Source: Nitrosomonas halophila (GTDB taxonomy: Bacteria > Pseudomonadota > Gammaproteobacteria > Burkholderiales > Nitrosomonadaceae). Taken from it: DNA of 51,609 bases. Position 1 is the stretch's first letter, and each line of letters starts with the position of its first letter. Shown one piece after another: positions 24,352 through 33,179 of this stretch. A program made the translations under genes and the position numbers. The stretch is from NCBI RefSeq assembly GCF_900107165.1, contig NZ_FNOY01000018.1, positions 1-51,609 of the forward strand. The letters are read 5' to 3'. The notes under the pieces are model-generated. The model did no database searches and was not told where the DNA came from. It saw only the letters and a list, made by a program, of their open reading frames with translations.

Positions 24352-25290
24352 TTAGCTAGCCATTGGAGCGCCACGCCGCCGCAGACTCAGTGCCCCGAGT
24401 AATCCGCCGAGCATCACCAGCAGCCCGGTCGCGGGCTCCGGTACATCGGTCGGCGGCACCGGATCCGGCCGGATCTCGGTCACCAGCTTCTGGATCGCCG
24501 CCGCCTCGATATCCGCGAAGGTCTCGGCCGTCAGCACAAAGCCGTCGGGCGTGATCGCATTATTGGCGTACCAGTCGGTCAGGCTGAAATTCGTCACCTC
24601 CTCAATCGCCAGTCCGTTGACCGTGATGCCCGCGTCGATGGCCAGCTGTACCGCCGCCGGCATTGCTATGCCGGCGTTGCGGGAGCCGTCACCTGAAATG
24701 TCGATAACCTTACGTGTGCTGAGGAAGTCGTTATTGGCGATTGAGTTGACGCTGTAGGCAATCGCGCTGCCCACCGCAGTGCTGCCACCGAACGGTCGGG
24801 GTGCCACGGCGATCAGGTCGCCGAACGCGCTCGCGCTGATGGTACTGCCCGTGCCATCACCGACCAACGTCCAGTCCACCGAGTGGACTTGCCTGTTTGC
24901 CGAAGACCAGTAGATGAGCGTGGCTGCAATCTGGCCCAGCGGCCCGCCGCTGATCGCATTCTGGACGTCGGTAGTACGAAACGCGTTGGCCCAGCCGTCA
25001 CGCTGAAGCTCAAAGCGCGCCTGATTGACACTGCCGGACACGTCGACAGCCAGTACCAGTTCCAGATCGACGTTTATAGGTGTCGCTGCCGCCGGCGGTG
25101 CAGTCAATCCAGCAATTAAGATCAGCGCAACCGCGTAGCCCAGTAGTTTTTGCAGCATTGGCCTCGTCGGTAACCCGGGTTTGGACGCAATCTGTAAAAT
25201 CTCCCGGCAGACCACCACCCCGCAGGAGGAATTTATTTCCGGCTGCAGATCGCGGAATCGCGGGATTATCAGATTTTTCAAAGTATTCAT
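24352..25290 (-). CDS. VWA-like (DUF1194) protein with PEP-CTERM anchor
   Basis: A 312-residue exported protein. The VWA/DUF1194 domain has a MIDAS-like DVSGSV, then FGGSTAVGSAI and DISGDGSRN, expected to bind a divalent metal. The C-terminus VPEPATGLLVMLGGLLGALS followed by RRR is a textbook PEP-CTERM sorting signal, processed by an exosortase and linked to floc or exopolysaccharide formation. Two starts are possible. ATG 25290 has the strong site AAAGGAG but puts 44 residues before the signal peptide. ATG 25158 (MLQKLLGYAVALILIAGL) has a weaker GAGG but a normal signal peptide. A sigma-54 promoter lies about 255 bases upstream. No exosortase gene is in the window. Confidence 0.88.
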   Translation of the reverse strand: MNTLKNLIIPRFRDLQPEINSSCGVVVCREILQIASKPGLPTRPMLQKLLGYAVALILIAGLTAPPAAATPINVDLELVLAVDVSGSVNQARFELQRDGWANAFRTTDVQNAISGGPLGQIAATLIYWSSANRQVHSVDWTLVGDGTGSTISASAFGDLIAVAPRPFGGSTAVGSAIAYSVNSIANNDFLSTRKVIDISGDGSRNAGIAMPAAVQLAIDAGITVNGLAIEEVTNFSLTDWYANNAITPDGFVLTAETFADIEAAAIQKLVTEIRPDPVPPTDVPEPATGLLVMLGGLLGALSLRRRGAPMAS

Positions 25291-25544
25291 GTTACTGCTC
25301 CTTTCTTTCGTTTCGTTGTCAATATATAAACTGGAGTTTCACGATTCTGACTTTGTGGCAACGCTAATTACATAAAGTATCTAATTGATAATAAATATTT
25401 TTATTAAACGGACGTGTGCGCCCAGAAGTAGTTTTATAGGGGTTCGCGTGAAACGAGCAAGCCCTATCATAATTGCCCAACGCACTATAACCACAGAGAA
25501 GCTTGGTAGTCGTAAACCGGTGAAACTTCAGCATATAAAGTAAA

Positions 25545-25559
25545 GCAATTTTCGTGCCA
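25545..25559 (-). promoter_or_regulatory. Sigma-54 promoter of the PEP-CTERM gene
   Basis: On the minus strand TGGCACGAAAATTGC matches the sigma-54 consensus TGGCACG-N4-TTGC perfectly, with GG and GC at the required spacing. It points to the PEP-CTERM gene, giving a leader of about 240 bases. PEP-CTERM genes in related bacteria are controlled by RpoN with the PrsK/PrsR two-component system. Confidence 0.8.
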
Positions 25560-25561
25560 GA

Positions 25562-25588
25562 GACAGAAAGTTTCTGTCAGCGCTGACA
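25562..25588. promoter_or_regulatory. Two overlapping palindromes upstream of sigma-54 promoter
   Basis: GACAGAAA-G-TTTCTGTC (25562-25578) and the perfect palindrome TGTCAGCGCTGACA (25575-25588) overlap immediately upstream of the -24 element. A related TTTCTGACA lies near 25630. They are candidate binding sites for the enhancer-binding regulator. The rest of 25291-25699 contains no gene. Confidence 0.55.
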
Positions 25589-25699
25589 ATTATCAAACGA
25601 CTCGAGTGATGATGGCCGTGAAGTGTAAAAATTTCTGACACTTTCTATCGGCTATGCTACGCATTGAAATAACAAAAGGAATCGGGTAGCTGAGGGTAT

Positions 25700-27201
25700 C
25701 TAACCCGAATATTGCATGCATGAATGAAGGAGGCAGTTCCTGCTAAATCTTTTATAATTCAGTTATTTAGGCTGAATAAAAGAGAGGAATTGCCAGTGAC
25801 AAATTGCACCCAGAGATCATTCAATTTTCCAGAAGTAAATTTTGCAGGTGGAGTCATCACCTCGGATGGAGGGGTAATGTTACTGCGACAGGTGGATCGG
25901 CAGATTGGGTTAAGCAAGGCAGTCGCGAGCGTGTTGGAAGACACCCGCAGACAGGCCAGCTGCAAGCACGATGGATTGAGCCTGTTACAACAGCGGATTT
26001 ATGGCCTGGCATCAGGTCATGATTGTGCGATACGCATGGCGTATTCACGAAGTGATGGTCGAACAATTCATTGCCTCGTTCGACGATACACCCAGTGAAT
26101 TGATTCTGGATTTCGATGCGACCGATGATGTGATACATGGCAAACAGGAAGGCCGCTTCTTTCACGGCTACTATGATCACTATTGTTTGCTGCCGCTATA
26201 CGTTTTCTGCGGTGATCAATTGCTGGTCAGTTACCTGCGGTCGAGTAAACAGGATGCCGCCCGGCATGCCTGGGCGATACTTTCATTGTTGGTGAAGCGG
26301 TTGCGGAAGGCCTGGCCGAAGGTCCAGATTATTTTTCGTGGCGACAGCGGCTTTTGCCGCCATAAAATGCTGAGATGGTGTGAGCATCACGCTATCGGCT
26401 ACATCGTTGGTATCGCTCAGAACAAGCGGCTCAATGCCTGCGCAGTGGCAACAGGCAGCACAATCAAACTTTGAGCAATCAGGCGAAAAAGTGCGCCAAT
26501 TTTACGCGCTGAGTTATGCCGCGAAAAGCTGGCGTCGATCAAGAAAGGTGATTGCCAAAATCGAATACACCAGCAAAGGCAGCAATCCACGCTACATTGT
26601 GACCAACCTGACTGGCGAGCCGCAATTTCTCTATGACAAGTGCTACTGCGCACGTGGCGACATAGAAAATCGTATCAAAGAACAACAACTGGCCTTGTTT
26701 GCCGATCGTACCAGTTGCCATGACTGGTGGGCCAATCAATTCCGGTTGCTCATGTCTTCCCTGGCTTACATCCTGCTGGAAACAATACGCCGTGTTGCGC
26801 TCAAAGACACAGAACTCGCGCAGGCTTACGTGAATACACTGCGCCTGAAATTAAATCAAAATCGGTGCTGTGATTTTGCGCAATACCCGCCGAATTCGTT
26901 TGCTGCTCACAAGCAGCTGCCCATACCAGAAACTCTTCTTTCATGCTGCGGCCAAACTGACACCCGGATAGCACGTTTCGATATTTCAAGCTGATTTCTA
27001 CCGCAGAAAATGGGGCTGCGGGGATCAGCTACGCCCCAAACACACAAAAATCGCAATTTATTGCGGCTTGATCCCAAAATCTGCTGTGAAATTCGAAACA
27101 CCAAGGCAAATTCGAAGACAAATCCAATCCAGATGGCATTTTTTATCATTGGGTCACGAAAATTCGGATATTTTTCTAGACTCGCGCAACATTCGGGTTA
27201 G
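25700..27201 (+). mobile_element. Defective IS1380-family insertion sequence
   Basis: Terminal inverted repeats CTAACCCGAATATTGC (25700-25715) and its complement GCAACATTCGGGTTAG (27186-27201) differ at one position. They enclose a single transposase pseudogene. The length of about 1.5 kb is a little below the usual 1.65 kb because of an internal deletion. I found no convincing target duplication. Confidence 0.8.
25796..26971 (+). pseudogene. IS1380-family transposase, broken in three places
   Basis: The family is recognised from FAGGVITSDGGVMLLRQVDR, ELILDFDATDD, GRFFHGYYDHYC, IIFRGDSGFCRHKML, and YCARGDIENRIKEQQLALFA followed by DRTSCHDWWANQFRLL. Three lesions are visible. Near 26025 about 50 codons are missing and the frame changes. 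Near 26450 the frame changes again. Near 26852 an extra base shifts the tail, which in the proper frame reads IKIGAVILRNTRRIRLLL and ends at TAG 26971. The start is GTG 25796 after GAGAGGAA. The element cannot move by itself. Confidence 0.85.
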
Positions 27202-27348
27202 CTGACACAGATCGTTACCCTTCCTCCGATCTTCTCAGGCATTATAAGTGGCAGATGCCCGGCAGGACAAATCTGCGACCAGACCACAACTTCCCGGCAT
27301 CACAAACGATGCAGAAATGTTTACCAAGATGATTTCCCGGACCGACTC

Positions 27349-28149
27349 ATGCCCAGGACTTTTTACCCACCCCCCGCAACAGTCAACCGGCTTGTGCTGC
27401 TGGGTGCCAGCAACCTGACGGTGTCATTGCGCCAGATCATCCAGTGCCTGCAACACCACTGCGGTGGGCCCAGTGAAATACTGGTGGCAGCCGGTCACGG
27501 ACGCTCCTATGGGCAAGACAGTCAATTTCTCGGGCGTGAACTACCGGGTATCATCGCCAGCGAGCTATGGACACAGCTGGATAGCTGCAAGACACTACCC
27601 ACTTACGCTTTCCTGACGGATATTGGCAATGATATTCTGTATGGCGCGGCCCCCGCACAAATTCTGGACTGGGTGGGCTGGTGTATCGAGCATTTGCAGC
27701 AACAGTCCGCCCAGATCATTGTGACAGACTTGCCGCTCGCATCCATTGAATCGCTGCCGGCATGGCGCTACAAGCTCTTTCGCAACCTGTTTTATCCCTT
27801 TTGCCGGCTCTCCCTGGATGAGGTGCGCGCACGCGCGCGGGCAGTTCATCGCGGCCTGCTGACGCTGGCGGCACATCAGCCGTTCATGTTGCAGGCGCAA
27901 CATCCGGAATGGATGGGTGCGGATGCCATCCATCACGCCTACTGGAAACGCGATGCTTTTTATCAGCAGGTTTTCCGGCATCTGCGGGTGTCGCCAGGCA
28001 CAGCCGGACTGAATGGATGCAAGCAGGCAGTTTCTCAGCGCTGGTTGCGCCGACCAAAATTTGCTTACAAAAAAGTGCTGGGCTGGGAACAGCGCCACCC
28101 GCAACCCAGCGGGATTTTGCTCGATGGATCGGTTGTTTCCCTGTATTGA
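27349..28149 (+). CDS. Putative SGNH/GDSL-like hydrolase
   Basis: The 266-residue protein has the blocks of an SGNH hydrolase. LVLLGASNLT near residue 20 would be block I, with Ser in the GAS-N setting. GHGRSYG follows, then DIGNDILYG with the G-N-D of block III, and MGADAIHHAY would supply the Asp and His of block V. There is no signal peptide, so it is probably cytoplasmic. The substrate is unknown, perhaps an ester or acyl group. The first 20 or so codons are duplicated almost exactly at 23954-24013. It lies alone between the IS1380 remnant and a foldback repeat. The family assignment rests on motifs only. Confidence 0.6.
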   Translation: MPRTFYPPPATVNRLVLLGASNLTVSLRQIIQCLQHHCGGPSEILVAAGHGRSYGQDSQFLGRELPGIIASELWTQLDSCKTLPTYAFLTDIGNDILYGAAPAQILDWVGWCIEHLQQQSAQIIVTDLPLASIESLPAWRYKLFRNLFYPFCRLSLDEVRARARAVHRGLLTLAAHQPFMLQAQHPEWMGADAIHHAYWKRDAFYQQVFRHLRVSPGTAGLNGCKQAVSQRWLRRPKFAYKKVLGWEQRHPQPSGILLDGSVVSLY

Positions 28150-28190
28150 CTGCGGGCGGGCATGGTGGAACAGACGGTACAATGCAACCT

Positions 28191-28354
28191 TAGGAGTCGT
28201 TCATAAATAACTGTAACACTTGGATCACGTCTGGCGGGCACACTGCGGCGCGTTACTCGTCGTCGCCATAGCCTTGCTATGACTTCTCCTCTCGCCTTGC
28301 ATTGTATCCCACCAGACGCGCCCAATTGTTACACTTATTCCTTCACGACTCCTT
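28191..28354. mobile_element. MITE-like foldback element B (about 160 bp)
   Basis: The left end AGGAGTCGTTCATAAATAAC, then TGTAACACTTGG and CGTCTGGCGGG, pairs with the right end CCCACCAGACGCGCC, then AATTGTTACACTTATTCCTT and CACGACTCCT. The arms are about 45 bases long with scattered mismatches. There is no ORF inside. It differs in sequence from element A. Confidence 0.75.
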
Positions 28355-28408
28355 AGCGGTTTTGCCCGAGACAACGGCAAACCTCACAGACATGAACGGA
28401 TTAGCCCT

Positions 28409-29497
28409 ATGAATCGGATTGCAGCAATCGACTGGATGCGTGGCATTGTCATGATATTGATGGCGCTCGATCACGCATCGATTTTTTTCAATGCAGGACG
28501 CGTCGCCAACGACAGCATCGTGACCCATGCAGTCGGATCAAGCTTGATAGCCGAGCAATTCTTTACACGCTGGATCACTCACTTGAGTGCGCCGACCTTC
28601 ATTTTCCTGACCGGCACGGCCATGGCGTTGAGTTTCGCGCAACGGCGGGCAAGAGGCATGGACAGCCATGCGATCGATCGTGATTTCCTGATCCGCGGCG
28701 CATTCATCGCCCTGCTCGATGTCACCGTCTTTTCACTGATGGCCGGGAAACTGTATCTGCAAGTGCTGTATGCCATCGGTATCGGCATGATGCTGCTGGT
28801 GCCCCTCTCCCGCCTCAGCAGCCGAAGTTTGCTGATCGCCGCGCTGGTTCTGCTGATCGGAGGAGAAGCCTTCACCGTAATGTTCTGGCAGCCACATGGC
28901 GATGTGCCTCTGTGGCTTGCGCTGACTTTTGCGCCCTGGTTCAGCGACAGCTTCACTGTGCTCTATCCGGCCCTTCCCTGGTTCGCCATCATGCTGCTCG
29001 GATGGGTGTTCGGAGCGTGGCTGACGACTGCCGAGGCCAGCGGCCGGGCGGTCGCGGGCGTGCTGCTGGCCGGCGGCCTGATTGCCATCGGTGGTTACTT
29101 GCTGGTGCGCGGCTTCAATGGCTATGGCAACATGCTGCTGTATCGCGAAGACGACTCAATCATTCAGTGGCTGCATGTCAGCAAATACCCGCCCAGCATT
29201 GCCTATATCTCGCTGGAGCTGGGGCTGATGGCATTGTTATTGGTGATCATGCTGTGGCTGAAACCACGGGTAGGCGTGCGCCGCTATGGCCCCATCCTGG
29301 TTTTTGGCCAGACCGCGCTTTTCTTTTATCTGGCCCATTTTGCGGTATTGGGCATGCTGACGCTGTTCATGGAACGGGCCGATCTCGGCCAGGCATATCT
29401 CGCCGCTGCAATCGCGCTGGTATTGCTCTACCCGGTTTGCTGCGGCTATCGCGCCTTGAAATGGCGCTATCCGGACAGCTTGCTGCGTTTTGTCTGA
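28409..29497 (+). CDS. DUF1624 polytopic membrane protein
   Basis: A 362-residue integral membrane protein of about ten helices. The start MNRIAAIDWMRGIVMILMAL followed by DHASIFF is the signature of the DUF1624/acyltransferase_3-like (heparan-alpha-glucosaminide N-acetyltransferase related) family. In it the first helix carries D-x-x-R-G and the loop after it D-H. Members are thought to pass acyl groups across the membrane to an extracellular or periplasmic acceptor, but the bacterial substrates are mostly unknown. It is flanked by two different foldback repeats, and it ends just where element C begins. Confidence 0.85.
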   Translation: MNRIAAIDWMRGIVMILMALDHASIFFNAGRVANDSIVTHAVGSSLIAEQFFTRWITHLSAPTFIFLTGTAMALSFAQRRARGMDSHAIDRDFLIRGAFIALLDVTVFSLMAGKLYLQVLYAIGIGMMLLVPLSRLSSRSLLIAALVLLIGGEAFTVMFWQPHGDVPLWLALTFAPWFSDSFTVLYPALPWFAIMLLGWVFGAWLTTAEASGRAVAGVLLAGGLIAIGGYLLVRGFNGYGNMLLYREDDSIIQWLHVSKYPPSIAYISLELGLMALLLVIMLWLKPRVGVRRYGPILVFGQTALFFYLAHFAVLGMLTLFMERADLGQAYLAAAIALVLLYPVCCGYRALKWRYPDSLLRFV

Positions 29498-29598
29498 GAA
29501 ACTGTTTGGAAATTTCCATTTTGGGCCGATCTCATCGCCGCCATGGATATGATGTTGAAAAAATAGGCCTGAAGCGGAATTTTCCAAACAGCCTCCAA
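29496..29598. mobile_element. MITE-like foldback element C (about 100 bp)
   Basis: The left end ACTGTTTGGAAATTTCC is mirrored by the right end GGAATTTTCCAAACAG. The left terminus overlaps the stop codon of the DUF1624 gene. It may also serve as a terminator hairpin. Confidence 0.65.
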
Positions 29599-29667
29599 GC
29601 TCGTCGAACAAGCGGGAGGCTCTGCTACAATCGGTTATCCATTTTCATTCCATAACGGAGGCCATTC

Positions 29668-30180
29668 ATGCCAAGATCGCAATTGACGACTATCGTCCTG
29701 TTAATCTTGCTGGTTGCAATGGTGCGCCTGCTGCCGCATCCCATGAACATCACACCGGTGGGCGCACTCGGGCTGTTTGCTGGCGCCATGCTGCCCGCAC
29801 GCATCATGTGGCTGCTACCGGTCGGCGCATTGCTGCTCGGCGATAGCCTGATCGGCTTTTATTCCCTGCCGATACTGCTCATGGTCTATCTGGGATTTGC
29901 CGGTAGCGCATGGATCGGCCGTGCCTTGCTTGCCCATCGCCGCACACCCTTCCGGCTGGGTGCGGCTGTGCTCGCTTCCGCCTCGCTCTTCTTTTTATTG
30001 TCGAATTTTGGTGCCTGGCTGGTGCTCTATCCCCTCACACTGGCAGGCATGGCTGAGTGCTATGTCAATGCGCTGCCATTCTTTGGCAACTCATTGATTG
30101 GGGATGCCTTCTATACGTTGCTGATGTTCGGCAGCTACGAATGGATCAGCCGCCATCAGGACTCGTGGCGCTATGCCTGA
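29668..30180 (+). CDS. DUF6580 small membrane protein, possible transporter subunit
   Basis: This 170-residue protein has about five membrane helices, with the family motifs MNITPVGALGLFAGAML, then LFFLLSNFGAWLVLYPLT and FFGNSLIGDAFYTLLMFGSY. It resembles substrate-binding (S) components of small vitamin transporters, though this is inference. The ATG follows the strong site CGGAGG. It overlaps the next gene by eight bases, and the three genes from here to 32003 form one operon. Confidence 0.8.
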   Translation: MPRSQLTTIVLLILLVAMVRLLPHPMNITPVGALGLFAGAMLPARIMWLLPVGALLLGDSLIGFYSLPILLMVYLGFAGSAWIGRALLAHRRTPFRLGAAVLASASLFFLLSNFGAWLVLYPLTLAGMAECYVNALPFFGNSLIGDAFYTLLMFGSYEWISRHQDSWRYA

Positions 30181-30874
30181 ACGCGTGGCGCTGGCCTGGA
30201 GCAGCGGCAAGGATTCAGCCTGGACATTGCATCGGCTGCAGCAGGCTCCACAGTATGAAGTCGTAGTGCTGTTAACCACCCTGGACATTGCAGGCAATCA
30301 CGTCACCTCGCATGGCGTCCCGGCGCAGTTGCTGGCACGGCAGGCAAAGGCTGCCGGTCTGCCGCTGCACCGCGTTTCACTGCCCTGGCCCCGCTCCAAC
30401 CAGGTTTATGATCAGGCCATGGCAGCCGCCTGCGCCCAATTGATCGACGATTATCAGGTCACGCATCTCGCGTTTGGCGATTTGCTGCTCGAAGATGTGC
30501 GCGCCTACCGTGAACGCATGCTGCAAGGAACTGGGCTTCAGCCGTTGTTCCCGCTCTGGGGCAGCCCCACCAGCAGGCTGGCCCGGGAAATGATCGACAG
30601 CGGCCTGCAGGCCCATCTGAGCAGCGTCGATCTGAGCAGGCTGCCCACACACCTGGCTGGCCGCCGTTTCGATCATGCTCTGCTCGATGCCTTGCCTGCC
30701 CATATCGACCCCTGCGGGGAAAACGGTGAGTTTCACACTTTCGTATCCGCCGCGCCATGTTTCGCCGAGGCATTCGCCATCACAGCTGGTGAGATCGTGC
30801 AGCGCGATGGATTCGCCTACGCCAGCCTCACTGCGGCCGGCAGCGATCCGGCCGATATCGCCGATGCCGACTGA
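30173..30874 (+). CDS. DUF71-family ATP pyrophosphatase (Dph6-like)
   Basis: A 233-residue protein with an ATP-binding PP-loop SSGKDSAW near the N-terminus, then HGVP and the family motif FGDLLLEDVRAYRERML, and a C-terminal CGENGEFHT motif. This is the DUF71/COG2102 family. Archaeal and eukaryotic members make diphthamide, while bacterial members have been linked by gene context to B12 salvage. Bacteria have no diphthamide, so a cofactor role is more likely. It overlaps DUF6580 upstream and the DUF89 gene downstream. Confidence 0.88.
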   Translation: MPERVALAWSSGKDSAWTLHRLQQAPQYEVVVLLTTLDIAGNHVTSHGVPAQLLARQAKAAGLPLHRVSLPWPRSNQVYDQAMAAACAQLIDDYQVTHLAFGDLLLEDVRAYRERMLQGTGLQPLFPLWGSPTSRLAREMIDSGLQAHLSSVDLSRLPTHLAGRRFDHALLDALPAHIDPCGENGEFHTFVSAAPCFAEAFAITAGEIVQRDGFAYASLTAAGSDPADIADAD

Positions 30875-32003
30875 CATCATACATCCGATGCCAGCCAAGC
30901 TCAGCCCCGAGGAGCCCGGTTCATTTGCCGCCTTCACGCTGGCACAACGCATGCCAGCCATATTGGATGGCCTGCAGGCGCATGCCGATGCGTCCACCCG
31001 CCAGGCACTGCACCAGCTGGCGGCAGAAATTCCGCAGGGATGTATCACGCCATTACCTGCAGCCATGTTCGGAGAACTGGGCCAGTTTATCGCGCCCCAT
31101 TGCGGGCTGCGGTGGCATGAAGTGCCTTTCCTGGATGTCGAACTCTATTTCTATGCGCGCATACTGCTCGCTTTTGGCTATACACCGGCAATAGCTGCCG
31201 ATCCCTTTGCAGCGGTCAAGTTCAGGGCTACGCAACAGGCAATTGAATTGCTCGCCGGAACACCCGGTTACAGCGATCCCGCGCGCAGCCTCACAGCCAT
31301 CATACGCTGGGCGGTAACGAGTAACTCGGCTGATCTCAGCCAACTGACCGCCGCTGACCAGAATCAAATCTCGCTACTTGTGGATGACAGCCAGGCTGTC
31401 GCTGACCTGTTGCATGCCGCGCCCCGGCGAATCGACTTCGTACTCGACAATGCCGGTCTGGATGCGCTGGCGGATTTGCTGCTGATCCGTGCGCTCTGCA
31501 GGAAGGGTTTGCGGGTGGCAGCACATGTTCGCCCCTATCCGATGTTCGTTTCGGATCTCACGCTGCCCGATCTCGAACACTTGCTGGCAACTTTGGCGGG
31601 CAACCCGGTTGCATCAATACAGCAACTGGGAGAAGAATTGATCGCTGCCATCCAGTCCGGTCAGCTGACCATTCACGCCAGTCCCGCGTTGGGCCTGCCG
31701 ATCTGTTTTTGCGAGGACCGCGCACGCACTGCCGCCACATTCGGCGATGCCGATCTGGTGATCTTCAAGGGAGATTTGAATTATCGTTATTTTGCTGGGG
31801 ATCGCCACTGGCCGCACACCACACCCAGACAGCCGTTCGCTGAGCGCTTCGGCCGCCCCGCCATCGCTCTGCGCACCCTCAAATCGGAAGTGCTGGTGGG
31901 TCTTTCCGTTGAGGCCCAGGCGCAAACCGGTCAACTGGAACCGGCCTGGCTCACCAATGGCTGCCATGGCATCATTCAGGTTTTTAGCGGCAACTGCCTA
32001 TAG
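30864..32003 (+). CDS. DUF89 (ARMT1-like) metal-dependent phosphatase
   Basis: A 379-residue protein with FVLDNAGLDALADLLL, the DNAG metal-binding motif of DUF89, then VAAHVRPYPMFVSD and IFKGDLNYRYFAGDRHW. DUF89 proteins are damage-control phosphatases that remove reactive or unwanted phosphorylated metabolites. I start at ATG 30864, which overlaps the DUF71 stop by 11 bases; ATG 30888 is also possible and no ribosome binding site decides between them. The frame stays open 63 codons upstream, but that part overlaps DUF71. Within the operon it may clean up a side product of the cofactor step performed by DUF71. Confidence 0.85.
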   Translation: MPTDIIHPMPAKLSPEEPGSFAAFTLAQRMPAILDGLQAHADASTRQALHQLAAEIPQGCITPLPAAMFGELGQFIAPHCGLRWHEVPFLDVELYFYARILLAFGYTPAIAADPFAAVKFRATQQAIELLAGTPGYSDPARSLTAIIRWAVTSNSADLSQLTAADQNQISLLVDDSQAVADLLHAAPRRIDFVLDNAGLDALADLLLIRALCRKGLRVAAHVRPYPMFVSDLTLPDLEHLLATLAGNPVASIQQLGEELIAAIQSGQLTIHASPALGLPICFCEDRARTAATFGDADLVIFKGDLNYRYFAGDRHWPHTTPRQPFAERFGRPAIALRTLKSEVLVGLSVEAQAQTGQLEPAWLTNGCHGIIQVFSGNCL

Positions 32004-32042
32004 CTCTCCTTGCTGAAACCGAAAGCGTATCACGCCATAGCA

Positions 32043-33179
32043 TCAGACATACGCCAACCCCGTCTGCGACAATCCCACCAGATCGATGTTGGTCTCGTTG
32101 AGTGCCGTGGCCGCAGCCATGACGCCGAGTGATGCGACGCTATGCTCACCGGCTTCCAGCAAGCCCACATAGTGCGCCTGCTCCGTCGCGGCAGGCGCCA
32201 CGCCGACCACATTCTGGTAGAGCAAGTCGACCACGGCCGTATGACTGGCCGCCTCCGCGCCAAGTGCGGCATTGATCGCCAGTTGCATCAGCGCCTCATA
32301 GTGCATGCCGTTATCCAGCAGGCCCAGCCCGATGCCGACCAGCGCCTGGTCCGATACGGCCTCCTGACCGAATACCGCACCGGCTATCCTGGCTGTGATG
32401 CCGGCATAACCATCCAGATCCAGCGCCAATGACAAATCGGAAAACTGGATGCGTTCGATATCGATCAGTATATCCGTGCTGATAGGGCCGCTCTGTTTGT
32501 GCGTGACGGTCCAGGCGCCATCAAAACGGCTGTCGATGTCGTAATCCGCAACAGGATCGCTGTACAGAGCGGTGTCAATGCCGCCCTTGCCGTTCAGAAC
32601 GGCGTTTCCGCCGTAGCTGCTCAGGACGTCTCGCCCCGGCCCGCCCTCGATCACGACGAATTGACCACGATTGACAGAGAAAGGGGTTTCATAGCCCTCG
32701 AAATGGGTCATGTAATCATAGGCAGTGGTGCCGAACCCGTCTCCCGGGCTGGTGACCGCACCTGATTGCAGGAATGACCGCAGCCCACCGGTGCCCAGCA
32801 GGTGCGAGGCCGCCAGCATGCCGGAAATCGTGATCGGCACACCGTTGAGAATCTGGCCGTCATACTTGGCAAGGTCATTGAGCTCTATCCTTCTCCATAA
32901 AACCTCATGCCATTCCCGAACGATGAGCTCCTGTACCGGCCCGTTGTTGAGATAATCCTGCTTGCTGTGGATACCGTTCTTACCCGACCAGTTGCCGACC
33001 CAGTCATTTAGGAACAGATCGGGATCGCTGTTATCCATGGCATAGTAGCCCAGGTCATGCAGCGCTGCTTCCCCGAACTGATACTTGCCGATGAAACCGA
33101 ACGGATTCTCGATGGCATATCTACTGGATGATTCCCTGAAGCCGAGCGCGTCAAAATAATTTTGGTAGGTTCTAGTCAC
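32043..33179 (-). CDS. Secreted lysozyme-like protein with DUF4214 tail
   Basis: A 378-residue protein. Residues 8-150 resemble a lysozyme-like or transglycosylase domain, with FRESSSRYAIENPFGFIGKY, where E16 is a likely catalytic residue, then FGEAALHDLGYY and GMLAASHLLGTGGL. Residues 170-215 are a short, RTX-like beta stretch (GGPGRDVLSSYGG, GKGGIDTALY). The C-terminus from about 260 resembles DUF4214. There is no signal peptide, so export would be by a type I system reading the C-terminus. The start is GTG 33179 with GGAGG six bases away, inside the end of the preceding gene. No type I exporter lies nearby. Confidence 0.72.
   Translation of the reverse strand: MTRTYQNYFDALGFRESSSRYAIENPFGFIGKYQFGEAALHDLGYYAMDNSDPDLFLNDWVGNWSGKNGIHSKQDYLNNGPVQELIVREWHEVLWRRIELNDLAKYDGQILNGVPITISGMLAASHLLGTGGLRSFLQSGAVTSPGDGFGTTAYDYMTHFEGYETPFSVNRGQFVVIEGGPGRDVLSSYGGNAVLNGKGGIDTALYSDPVADYDIDSRFDGAWTVTHKQSGPISTDILIDIERIQFSDLSLALDLDGYAGITARIAGAVFGQEAVSDQALVGIGLGLLDNGMHYEALMQLAINAALGAEAASHTAVVDLLYQNVVGVAPAATEQAHYVGLLEAGEHSVASLGVMAAATALNETNIDLVGLSQTGLAYV

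Noticed and set aside
25683..27207. Target-site duplication of the IS1380 element
   Set aside because: The four bases on each side differ (GTAT and CTGA). A loose similarity CGGGTAGCTGA/CGGGTTAGCTGA is not a proper duplication.
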